A DNA stretch of 64,000 nucleotides from Azotosporobacter soli (GTDB taxonomy: Bacteria > Bacillota > Negativicutes > SG130), in NCBI RefSeq assembly GCF_030542965.1, contig NZ_JAUAOA010000001.1:62001-126000 (forward strand), written 5' to 3'. Positions 17,376 to 26,359 of the stretch are shown piece by piece. Below the pieces are notes generated by a model, which had not been told where the DNA came from, did not search any database, and saw nothing but the letters and a program-made list of their open reading frames with translations. A program made the translations under genes and the position numbers. The stretch's first letter is position 1. Each line of letters starts with the position of its first letter.

Positions 17376-17416
17376 TTTATCTTCTGCCAAACTTGTCTGA
17401 AACGGAGGAAACAGCC

Positions 17417-18196
17417 ATGTCCGACAAAGAAACGTCAAACGCTTGCTGTCCGGCCACTTGCTGCGCTTCGCCTGCGGAGACTCATTTGCAAAACTGCATG
17501 GTTTGCGGCGGCCAATTACTTTATCAAAGTCATGCCGAAGAGAAAACCTGCAACTATTGCGGCGCACTTTCAGCGACGTCTGTGTTTTGTCCCGACGGCC
17601 ATTATGTTTGTGAAGCCTGCCACGGTGCGGGCTACTACGCTTTCTTGCAGCAGTACGCACTAAATACAAGCAGTCGCGATCCGATGTCCATTGCCGAAGC
17701 GCTTTTGCAGAGTCCGGCCTTGCCTTCACTCGGCGGCGAGCATCATCCGCTTGTCGCAGCAGCACTGCTCGGCGCGTTGAAAAATCACGGCGAATTTCTC
17801 CTGCCGGATGGCACAAGACGCTGCATAACCGATGCAGATATCTTGGAAGGCATGCGCCGGATGAAGCAGATTCCTTCCTGCAGTTGCGCTTATCATGGAG
17901 CCTGCGGCGCAGGTTTGGCTGTTGGCACAACGTTCAGTCTTCTGCTTGGCGCAACCTGCGCGAACGACATGGAACGGACGCTCGCAATGCGCGCTACTAA
18001 TGCCGCCCTTGCCGCGATTGCGGATTGCGGCGGTCCCGCCTGCTGCAAGCAAAGCGTGCGGACAGCCATTCTGAGCGGCGTCGGCTTACTGAAAGAATTA
18101 TTTCGCATTCATCTCCCGCTTAGCCGCAGTCGCTGCTTTCATCAAAAAGACACCTCGCATGGCTGCAAAGGAATGGCCTGCCGTTTCAGTCGGTAA
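17417..18196 (+). CDS. DUF5714 cysteine-rich protein
   Basis: 259 residues from ATG 17417, with GGAGGA upstream. It starts with many cysteines, among them two CxxC knuckles (CMVCGG, CNYCGA) and CEAC, consistent with a zinc ribbon. A helical domain follows with IPSCSCAYHGACGAGLAVG and a late DCGGPACCKQSV motif. This arrangement belongs to the DUF5714 family, which occurs next to corrinoid methyltransferase and related radical-SAM genes in anaerobes. The biochemical role is unknown. It is the last gene of the cluster; the MATE gene converges 12 bases away with no strong terminator between. Confidence 0.8.
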   Translation: MSDKETSNACCPATCCASPAETHLQNCMVCGGQLLYQSHAEEKTCNYCGALSATSVFCPDGHYVCEACHGAGYYAFLQQYALNTSSRDPMSIAEALLQSPALPSLGGEHHPLVAAALLGALKNHGEFLLPDGTRRCITDADILEGMRRMKQIPSCSCAYHGACGAGLAVGTTFSLLLGATCANDMERTLAMRATNAALAAIADCGGPACCKQSVRTAILSGVGLLKELFRIHLPLSRSRCFHQKDTSHGCKGMACRFSR

Positions 18197-18208
18197 GAGA
18201 ACTTACTC

Positions 18209-19591
18209 TTAAATCAGTTCTTGCCCGCCAGCCTTCCCGACTTGTTGCTCAGACGCGAAAAGGCCATACGCCCTCTCTCTGCAGCGCTGCAATAATCGAT
18301 AGGCAATGACAAGCGTTATCGCCTCCGTCAATGGCATCGTAATCCAGATGCCCAGTTCGCCAAGCAAGCGCGGCAAGAGAAGTATGAAAAGCGCGACCAG
18401 AGCCAGGCTGCGCAGTACCGATATCGCTGCCGCTGTTTTTGCCTGGCCGATCGAAGTGAAGAAAACCGTCGCAATGATGTTATACCCGGTCAGAATAAAG
18501 GCGGTGGAAAACCAACGCAGCCCGAGTTGGCCAATCTGAATGAGTTCTTCGTTGCCGTTGGCAAAGAGGCCGATTATCGCTTCGGCAGCGACAAACGACA
18601 AGCTGCCGAGTACGCCGCCGACAAGGATCACCGCCTTCACGGCCATTGCCAAAAACGCGTTTATCTTTTCCCTATTTCGTGCGCCAAAGTGGTAACTGAT
18701 CAGCGGATGAACGCCGATTGCAATTCCGGTAATGACCATGCTGTGCAAAAACAGCACATAACCAATAACGGTCAGCGCAGCCACGCCATTCACGCCGAGC
18801 CGCTCCAGCAGCACTATATTGTATAAAAAAGTGGTAAGCGAAACAGAAATCTGCGCAATAAATTCCGCCGTACCGTTTAACGCTATATTTTTCAAGTCCA
18901 CCCACTTAACCTGGCATTTGCAAAAGCAGTACGCTGATTTTCGCCTGACAAAATAAGCCAAGCCGACGATAAACGGCAGCAGCACCGCCAGGCCAGACGC
19001 CATGGCAGCGCCGCGCATTCCCCAATCCAATCCGACAACAAACCAATAATCAAGCACGATATTAAGAATGTTTCCAGCCACGCCGAACAGCAAGGCCAGC
19101 TGCGGTTTGCCTTCGGCTCGGATAAACATCGAGAAGGCCATATTCAGCATAATAAAAAGGTAAAAGTACTGCAAAACACCGAGAAATTCCAACGCGTACT
19201 GCTTCGTGATGCCGCTCGCGCCTAACGCCAGGACAACCTCATCCAAAAATGCCGCCAAACAACTGACCAATACGACGTTGACAAGCGCGACGGCCGTCAG
19301 CGAAAGCGTGAAAAAATAATTAGCCCTCTCCGTTTGCCTTGCACCGCGGCTCTGTGTAGCGAGCGTTACGCCGCCCACGCCGAGCAAAAGAGTGACGGCC
19401 AAGAGCAAATATAATATCGGCAAGGTAAAATTCACTGCGGCAAGTCCATGCTCGCCCACTTTCCAGCCAATAAAAAAGCCGTCTACGATCACAATAAACG
19501 ACGTAAGAAACATCGTTATAATACAGGGAATGGTATACTGCAAAAAAGTTTTAACTACACTTGTTTCCTTGCTTATCTTTACTTCCTTCAT
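18209..19591 (-). CDS. MATE family efflux transporter
   Basis: 460 residues from ATG 19591, preceded by GGAGGGG. Twelve membrane helices in two similar bundles of six, with the N-terminal FLQYTIPCIITMFLTSFIVIVDGFFIGWKVGEHGLAAVNF typical of bacterial MATE Na+/H+-coupled drug exporters. The AraC gene lies 84 bases upstream on the same strand and is its likely regulator. Substrate is unknown. Confidence 0.92.
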   Translation of the reverse strand: MKEVKISKETSVVKTFLQYTIPCIITMFLTSFIVIVDGFFIGWKVGEHGLAAVNFTLPILYLLLAVTLLLGVGGVTLATQSRGARQTERANYFFTLSLTAVALVNVVLVSCLAAFLDEVVLALGASGITKQYALEFLGVLQYFYLFIMLNMAFSMFIRAEGKPQLALLFGVAGNILNIVLDYWFVVGLDWGMRGAAMASGLAVLLPFIVGLAYFVRRKSAYCFCKCQVKWVDLKNIALNGTAEFIAQISVSLTTFLYNIVLLERLGVNGVAALTVIGYVLFLHSMVITGIAIGVHPLISYHFGARNREKINAFLAMAVKAVILVGGVLGSLSFVAAEAIIGLFANGNEELIQIGQLGLRWFSTAFILTGYNIIATVFFTSIGQAKTAAAISVLRSLALVALFILLLPRLLGELGIWITMPLTEAITLVIAYRLLQRCRERAYGLFASEQQVGKAGGQELI

Positions 19592-19675
19592 TCGAATCCC
19601 CTCCGCCAGCAATCTTTTCCTATGAGCAGTCTATCTTTTTTGCCGCCGGGATTCTTCTGAATTCGGGCTTTTATT

Positions 19676-20545
19676 TTAACCGTTTTTGATGGGAATGCAA
19701 ATTTCCAGGCTGATCTTGCCGTCTTCGTCTATGCCGGACCGGTATATTTCCAAAGTCGGCTTATCCTCTAATTCATAACGGCAAAACGGCAGCCACAAGG
19801 AAAAAATTTCATTGAACGTCAAGATCAGCTTTGCCGCTTCGTCCTGAAACGCATAGCATGCATACAAGCCTTCTTTAATGTTGTGCTCATCATATCCTGC
19901 CGTTTCCTCGAGCGCGACACACATATCATAGATGCAACGGTCTTCATCCACCGTCAGCAGCGGATCATCATAAGAAATGCCGATAAAGCATGTGTTTTCC
20001 TTCAGCAATTGTTTTTCTTCCAGTTCCGTGCAAAAACTGCACCATGCAGTCTCCAGGTCGCGCGTATAATTGCAAATGACCCGCTTATAGGAGAGATTCA
20101 ATTCTGCGATTCGTTTCAGTTTTATTTTTTTATCCAGTTCTTTAAAGATATGCTCATTCTTTTTCAAATTCTGAATGTGTTGTATGACAATGGAAAATGA
20201 ATCTTTTAACGGCATTTGCTGCTCTCGCCGAAACGCGGATGCACTTACGCCAAAATATTGCCTAAAAGCCGACGCAAAGTTAGAAGAACTGTAGCCGGCC
20301 TCGACGGCAATATCAGTTATCGACTTATGCGGTGCGGTCTTTAGCATGAACGCGGCCCGCTCCAACTTCATTCGTTTAATAAACGAATAAATATTTTCTC
20401 CAACGCTGCCCTTGAACACGCGATTAAAATGATATTTTGAAAAATAGCCTTGTGCGGCAATTTCTTCTACGCTCAAGTTTTTATCCAGATTCGCATAAAT
20501 GTAATTGATCGCTTTATTTATGTTCATCATATGGCGGCTAGACAA
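19676..20545 (-). CDS. AraC family regulator with GyrI-like effector domain
   Basis: 289 residues. The TTG at 20545 is used because GGGGGGA lies about eight bases upstream; ATG eleven bases later lacks spacing. Two helix-turn-helix units occupy residues about 8-105 (LDKNLSVEEIAAQGYFSKYHFNRVFKGSVGENIYSFIKRMKLERA ... SITDIAVEAGYSSSNFASAFRQYFGVS). The remaining half is a GyrI/Rob-like small-molecule-binding domain ending LEICIPIKNG. This layout is typical of Rob/BmrR-type activators of multidrug pumps, and the MATE gene follows immediately. Confidence 0.9.
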   Translation of the reverse strand: MSSRHMMNINKAINYIYANLDKNLSVEEIAAQGYFSKYHFNRVFKGSVGENIYSFIKRMKLERAAFMLKTAPHKSITDIAVEAGYSSSNFASAFRQYFGVSASAFRREQQMPLKDSFSIVIQHIQNLKKNEHIFKELDKKIKLKRIAELNLSYKRVICNYTRDLETAWCSFCTELEEKQLLKENTCFIGISYDDPLLTVDEDRCIYDMCVALEETAGYDEHNIKEGLYACYAFQDEAAKLILTFNEIFSLWLPFCRYELEDKPTLEIYRSGIDEDGKISLEICIPIKNG

Positions 20546-20594
20546 AAAAGAATCCCCCCTTGTAATTTTCCTGACGCGAGTGACTCACAAAAGA

Positions 20595-20636
20595 AAAATG
20601 GCAAGACGTCGATTACTTCGACCGCCTTGCTCTTTT
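20595..20636 (-). terminator. Terminator of the hemerythrin gene
   Basis: GCAAG and CTTGC arms with inner TCGA pairing, followed on the minus strand by TTTTTC. It lies just downstream of the stop at 20637. Confidence 0.75.
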
Positions 20637-21053
20637 TTATATTATCTTATCTTTGTATGCATTATATTCGCCTAATTTTTTGTCAAACTCCAAAACATGG
20701 CGATCCAATTTTTCCACCACTTGCGCCAAGACGATGCCGCAAAGCCGGTTTTCCGCTTGCTCCTGCAGTACCGTTGTCAGCTCCGTCAGCGAACGTTCGT
20801 GTTCACGCCGGTGCTCTTCATAATCAGGAAACTCCTTCTCCTGCATCCAGCTTTCCTCATGTTGGTAATGTTCTTTAATTTTTTGCAGCAAGTCGCTCGC
20901 CATTTCGGCCGGAATGCTGTTCAGCGTTTTTTCTTTGGGGTCGTTCAACAGCGCTCTTGCCAACGCCGAAACTTCTTTAAACAAGCGTTCATGCTCTTCA
21001 TCGATCGATTCGATGCCAAGCACGTACTCTTTTCGCCACTCTAAGAGCCCCAT
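20637..21053 (-). CDS. Bacteriohemerythrin
   Basis: 138 residues from ATG 21053. A four-helix O2-binding diiron protein. Ligand motifs of bacteriohemerythrin are in order: SIDEEHERLF, HYQHEESWMQEKEFPDYEEHRREHERS and LDRHVLEFDKKLGEY. Together these supply the five His and two carboxylates needed. It probably stores or senses oxygen, as in other anaerobes with many chemoreceptors. A second copy is at 48115-48537, about 30 percent identical by eye. Confidence 0.93.
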   Translation of the reverse strand: MGLLEWRKEYVLGIESIDEEHERLFKEVSALARALLNDPKEKTLNSIPAEMASDLLQKIKEHYQHEESWMQEKEFPDYEEHRREHERSLTELTTVLQEQAENRLCGIVLAQVVEKLDRHVLEFDKKLGEYNAYKDKII

Positions 21054-21201
21054 TGCAATCAACACCCTTTGCAAAATTCTTTCGCCGTTCTCTCTTTATT
21101 TCGCCAATCTTTTCCAGATTCCTATCCACGCCGCTTACTTTGTAAAATTCCCCTTTGTCTTTCAAAAAGCATACTTTTATCTGACGCCAACCTATAAAGC
21201 G

Positions 21202-21241
21202 AAAAAAGAAAAGCAGGACGCCGATTTTCAAGCGCCCTGCT
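21202..21241 (-). terminator. Terminator of the nitroreductase operon
   Basis: AGCAGG pairs with CCTGCT around a loop containing GCGC and CGGC, followed on the minus strand by TTTTCTTTTTT. Confidence 0.8.
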
Positions 21242-21263
21242 CTCTGCTCTACAGCTTTTCTTT

Positions 21264-21863
21264 TTAGCGATACACGCGCAGCCTCGTTTCCAGCGGCTGA
21301 AATTCTTTTTCGCCCGGTTGTGCGGTTGGCTGGCCAAAAGGCATTTCAGCCAACAGTTTCCACTCGGCCGGTATATTCCAGCGTTCTTTTACCGCATTAT
21401 CAATCAGCGGATTGTAATGTTGCAGCGATGCGCCCAAGCCTTCGCCTTCCAGCGCGGTCCAGATCACATGTTGCAGCATGCCGGAAGACTGTAGCGACCA
21501 GATCGGGAAATTCTCGCTGTAAAGCGGGAATTTGTTTTGCAGCCCCTCGATCACGCTCATATCTTCAAAATAGAGCACCGTTCCATACCCGGCGGCAAAG
21601 GAATCGATCTTCGCTTCCGTCGCGGCAAAGCTGTCCGCTGGGACCACCTTGCGCAGCGCATCCTTTGTCAGATTCCATAGCGCATCGTGCTGTGCGCCGA
21701 AGAGCACGACCACGCGCGCGCTTTGCGAATTAAACGAGGACGGCGTATGTTTGACCGCTTCTTCAATCAGCGAGCTGATCCTCTCTTCGCCTACCTTGAT
21801 CTCTTTGCCGATGCCATAAAACGTCCGGCGTTCTTTCACTGCTTGCATAAATTCACGTGTCAT
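21264..21863 (-). CDS. Nitroreductase family protein (HBN1/FRM2-like)
   Basis: 199 residues. Short nitroreductase with N-terminal FMN-binding RRTFYGIGKEI and HTPSSFNSQSARVVVLFG, matching the fatty-acid-repression/HBN1 subgroup. It ends with EMPFGQPTAQPGEKEFQPLETRLRV. It would reduce nitro compounds or quinones with NAD(P)H. The pirin gene lies 31 bases upstream in the same operon under the MarR regulator's operator. Confidence 0.88.
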   Translation of the reverse strand: MTREFMQAVKERRTFYGIGKEIKVGEERISSLIEEAVKHTPSSFNSQSARVVVLFGAQHDALWNLTKDALRKVVPADSFAATEAKIDSFAAGYGTVLYFEDMSVIEGLQNKFPLYSENFPIWSLQSSGMLQHVIWTALEGEGLGASLQHYNPLIDNAVKERWNIPAEWKLLAEMPFGQPTAQPGEKEFQPLETRLRVYR

Positions 21864-21894
21864 TTTCTTTTCCCCCTTTATTTTTTACTATATA

Positions 21895-22593
21895 TTAGTC
21901 TTTGGCCATTTCAATCACTAGGAAATGTGAGTCCTCGCTGCTGCGAAGCGCCAAATCTTCTGCGACGCTTTCCAGCGCGTCGCGCGCTTTAAGCTCCACG
22001 CCGTTGACTTCAAGGTTTCCTTCCAGCAACAGCAAATACGCTTGCCGCTCTTTTTTCACCGACACATTCAATGTTTTTCCGGCGTCTAGCGTTGCCGCAT
22101 ACAGATTGGCGTCCGCGCCGATTTCCACCGGAGCCCCGCCGCCTTGCGGCGCTGCCAGATGCAAGAGACGATTTTCTCTCGCCTGCCACAAAAAGCGTTG
22201 ATCGCCATAACGCGGTTCGAGTCCGGTCTGCTGCGGCACGATCCAAATCTGCACAAAACGCAGCGTGTCCTTACCCTGGTTGTATTCACTGTGCAGCACG
22301 CCGCTGCCGGCGCTCATATATTGAATCTCGCCCCGCCCGATCGTATTGCGGTTTCCCAAACTGTCGCCGTGCGTCAGTTCGCCGTCCACGACGTACGAAA
22401 TGATCTCCATGTTCCGGTGCGGATGCATGTCGAATCCGCCACCCGACGTCAACAAATCGTCATTCACGACGCGCAGCGCGCCGAACTGCATGCGCTCCGG
22501 ATTATGATAATCGGCAAAGGAAAAATGAAATAGACTTTTCAACCAGCCGTGGTCGGCCTTGCCGTGCTCCGCTGCCGGATATCGTTTTAGCAT
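21895..22593 (-). CDS. Pirin family bicupin (YhhW-like)
   Basis: 232 residues. The N-terminal cupin carries the pirin metal site: HPHRNMEIISYVVDGELTHGDSLG and GSGVLHSEYN. The C-terminal half has the weak second cupin. Many bacterial pirins oxidise quercetin-like flavonoids; others are transcription partners. Its start is 30 bases downstream of the operator core at 22623-22634. Grouping with a nitroreductase and a MarR gene suggests a quinone/phenolic stress response. Confidence 0.9.
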   Translation of the reverse strand: MLKRYPAAEHGKADHGWLKSLFHFSFADYHNPERMQFGALRVVNDDLLTSGGGFDMHPHRNMEIISYVVDGELTHGDSLGNRNTIGRGEIQYMSAGSGVLHSEYNQGKDTLRFVQIWIVPQQTGLEPRYGDQRFLWQARENRLLHLAAPQGGGAPVEIGADANLYAATLDAGKTLNVSVKKERQAYLLLLEGNLEVNGVELKARDALESVAEDLALRSSEDSHFLVIEMAKD

Positions 22594-22622
22594 CGCTGCC
22601 GCCTCCTTCGCTCTCCTTTTAG

Positions 22623-22639
22623 CACTAATTAGTGATATT
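22623..22639. promoter_or_regulatory. MarR operator upstream of the pirin-nitroreductase operon
   Basis: CACTAATTAGTG (22623-22634) is a perfect 12-bp palindrome whose right side continues as in the perfect copy at 23109-23134 (TTAGTGATATT). Confidence 0.8.
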
Positions 22640-22655
22640 CATCTAACAAAATAGC

Positions 22656-23102
22656 TTACACGCCGTTCAACTTTTTCAGCAGCATGCTGAGTTGCTCCTT
22701 TTCAGCAGCAGCCAAATTTTCCAACGTCTTATCAAGATCCGTAAGATGAACCGGGAAAATTTCTTCAAGTAATGCCTGTCCGCGTTCCGTGATGCAAACG
22801 AAACAAGCTCTGCGATCTTCCGGATCGCTACGCCGACTAACCCAGCCGTCTTGTTCGAGGTTTTTTATAACCACCGTCATATTGCCGCTGGTCGACAACG
22901 TCTTTTCAATGATCTCGCCGATCTTCAGATCGCCCAGATGGTAGAGCGCTTCCAGTACGCCAAACTGCGCCACCGTCAAGCCGTAAGCGGCCATCAGTTT
23001 TTGCGTGTTGCGATTCAAGCGAAAGTACGAACGGTAAAGTCCCACCACAACGCGCAAATTCATTTGGTTGGCTTCGCTATATTGTTTGCTTTTCTTGTTC
23101 AT
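22656..23102 (-). CDS. MarR family regulator
   Basis: 148 residues. A winged helix-turn-helix region (about 55-110) reads LGDLKIGEIIEKTLSTSGNMTVVIKNLEQDGWVSRRSDPEDRRACFVCITERG, the MarR signature with wing DPEDRR. Palindromes of the same sequence before this gene and before the pirin gene indicate autoregulation and control of the pirin-nitroreductase pair. No cysteine at the OhrR sensing position is evident, so a small-molecule ligand is more likely than thiol oxidation. Confidence 0.92.
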   Translation of the reverse strand: MNKKSKQYSEANQMNLRVVVGLYRSYFRLNRNTQKLMAAYGLTVAQFGVLEALYHLGDLKIGEIIEKTLSTSGNMTVVIKNLEQDGWVSRRSDPEDRRACFVCITERGQALLEEIFPVHLTDLDKTLENLAAAEKEQLSMLLKKLNGV

Positions 23103-23108
23103 GCTTCA

Positions 23109-23134
23109 ACAATATCACTAATTAGTGATATTGT
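23109..23134. promoter_or_regulatory. Perfect 26-bp MarR operator palindrome
   Basis: The half-site ACAATATCACTAA is followed directly by its exact complement. It lies seven bases upstream of the MarR start codon. Confidence 0.88.
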
Positions 23135-23248
23135 CAATTGCTTTTCTTTTCCAGTTCTGATTCGTATAAACTACCTATCCATGCTATAATTTTACTTGAT
23201 TTTTATGACTCGCCTTGCAGCAGCTTTTCCGTTGCAAGCATTTGATAA

Positions 23249-24691
<1,443 letters not shown>

Positions 24692-24704
24692 AAGCCAAAA
24701 GAAA

Positions 24705-24733
24705 GGCGGAGCGTCATTTGATGACGTTCCGCC
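24705..24733 (+). terminator. Hairpin after the GH1 gene
   Basis: GGCGGAGCGTCAT pairs with ATGACGTTCCGCC with one mismatch. There is no T tract, so termination efficiency is uncertain. Confidence 0.5.
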
Positions 24734-24777
24734 TCAGAGTATAAAGAGAAGGACTAAAAGGATGAAAGGAGACGGTA

Positions 24778-24912
24778 ACACGAAGAAGCGAAGCGGGCCG
24801 ATGTATCGGCCCGGCGAGAAGAAAGGAAGAAGAATAAAAAATCTTCCTGCCTTCCTTTCTTCAACTCTTCGTGTAAAAACGGCCCCTTTAATTTCGTTTT
24901 GTCGACAGTCTC
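24778..24912. repeat. Dispersed foldback element, copy 1
   Basis: ACACGAAGA at 24778-24786 is repeated in inverted form, TCTTCGTGT, at 24866-24874. Between them lie GGGCCGAT/ATCGGCCC and GGAAGAA/TTCTTCC-type internal pairings. The conserved sequence continues to GTTTTGTCGACAGTCTC at 24896-24912. A close copy is at 41490-41628. The right end of this copy overlaps the stop codon of the pentapeptide-repeat gene. Confidence 0.8.
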
Positions 24913-26089
24913 ATTTTTGATGACTTTTCCGCTCCGCCTTGCGCAGCACATTGGCCGCATAGACGCCGGGCTGCTGCATCCGGTTTTGCGGATTGGGCGA
25001 ATGCGCCGCAATCGCCGCCACAATGTCTTCGCTGAAATAGCCCTGCTGCAGCATCGCTTGCGCAATTTTTCCGTCCACTTCGGCGTTCACTTCGCTGCCC
25101 ATGTAGCGCGCCGTGAACAGCGTGATCTCGCGCTGATACTCCGCCAGCGCCGCCTGCGCCTGATCGACCGGCAGCACGACCGGCGTTGCGTCTTTTGTTG
25201 CGCCCGCCGCCTTCTGCCGCACTTCGGGCGGCAAGCCTTTGGCTGTCGCTATATCCACTTCATACAGATTTGAATCCTCGCTGAAGCTGGCGCCGGTAAA
25301 GTCAGTCTCCGCCATGCTTACATTGCGAAATTCATTGACGCTGCTTAAAGAGGCGTCTTTAAAATTCGCACCGTCCAAATTGCTGTCGGAAAAACTGCCG
25401 TAGGCAATTTCAGCCTGTTCAAAGTCGGCATCGTTTAGCTGCGTTTCTTTGAACATCACATTTTCAATCTTGGCCGTTGCCAGAATTGATTTGTCCATCT
25501 TGCAATCGACGAACGCCACCGAATACATCGATGAATTGGCCAGCGACGCCTCGGTAAAATTGCAGTTCATCAGTTGGCTTTCGCTAATGCTCGAATCGGC
25601 CAGATTCGCCTTTTCAAAGTTGATTTTCTCGCCGGAAAACCAGCCGATTTTCGTGCCGCTCAAGTCAGCGCCATGCAAATTAACGTCCTTAAAAACATTG
25701 GCATCGCTGTATTCGATCTCGCTGCTTTTTAAGGAAGCGTTGGCCAGGTTGCTTTCTTTGATGCCGACGCCTTCAATGCGAACATGTGACAAATTGACTT
25801 TCTGCATCGCACAACCGATGAATTCGACATTGACCAAATCCGCTTTTTCGAAATTCACGCCGATTAAGAGGCAATTTTTAAACTCACCGATTTCAATCAC
25901 CGTACTGCTTAAATCGACGTCATTCAGATTGCAATCTTCAAAAATAATGCTGGCAAATTTTTTTCCCGATAGATCCAACCCGTTCAAATCACAGTTTTTA
26001 AAATGAAGTTGCACTCCATTTTGATGCGCGGCAAACGATTGGTTAAAATCGGCCTGCGTTATTTTTTTTAAAGGAATACGTCTCCCCAT
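24911..26089 (-). CDS. Pentapeptide-repeat protein with C-terminal helical extension
   Basis: 392 residues. About residues 25-285 form consecutive pentapeptide repeats A(D/N)LXX (for example SNLANASLKSSEIEY, ADLSGTKIG, ANLADSSISESQL), enough for a long right-handed quadrilateral beta-helix. The C-terminal 90 residues (PEVRQKAAGATKD onward) are non-repetitive, Ala/Gln-rich and helical, with SPNPQNRMQQPGVYAANVLRKAER. No signal peptide. Function is unknown; related proteins protect gyrase or act as scaffolds. The stop codon lies inside the last bases of the dispersed repeat, so the C-terminus may have been altered by its insertion. Confidence 0.9.
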   Translation of the reverse strand: MGRRIPLKKITQADFNQSFAAHQNGVQLHFKNCDLNGLDLSGKKFASIIFEDCNLNDVDLSSTVIEIGEFKNCLLIGVNFEKADLVNVEFIGCAMQKVNLSHVRIEGVGIKESNLANASLKSSEIEYSDANVFKDVNLHGADLSGTKIGWFSGEKINFEKANLADSSISESQLMNCNFTEASLANSSMYSVAFVDCKMDKSILATAKIENVMFKETQLNDADFEQAEIAYGSFSDSNLDGANFKDASLSSVNEFRNVSMAETDFTGASFSEDSNLYEVDIATAKGLPPEVRQKAAGATKDATPVVLPVDQAQAALAEYQREITLFTARYMGSEVNAEVDGKIAQAMLQQGYFSEDIVAAIAAHSPNPQNRMQQPGVYAANVLRKAERKSHQK

Positions 26090-26281
26090 CTTCCTTCAAC
26101 CTCCCCTATCCTCCGCTGTACCGCTCCGTCTGAAACCATTTATCTGCGTACTTTCTTTTTCTCTGTCTTGTCTTTCGTCTTTGAAGCCGATCAAACGACC
26201 CACCTGGGTTATTTCGCTACGCAGCTCCTTTTCCCCTTTATCTAGACTGATATTAAATCGTCCTTGTCCGGCAAAACAAAT

Positions 26282-26336
26282 AAAGGCAGAAAGAGCAAGG
26301 CTTCCGGCGAAGGAAGCCTTGCTCTTTCTGCCTTTA
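26282..26336. terminator. Long perfect-stem terminator of the dehydrogenase gene
   Basis: AAAGGCAGAAAGAGCAAGG and more pairs with its complement across a five-base loop; 24 bp in all. On the minus strand it follows the stop at 26360. Confidence 0.9.
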
Positions 26337-26359
26337 TCATACGATCGGGCCGTTCCTCT

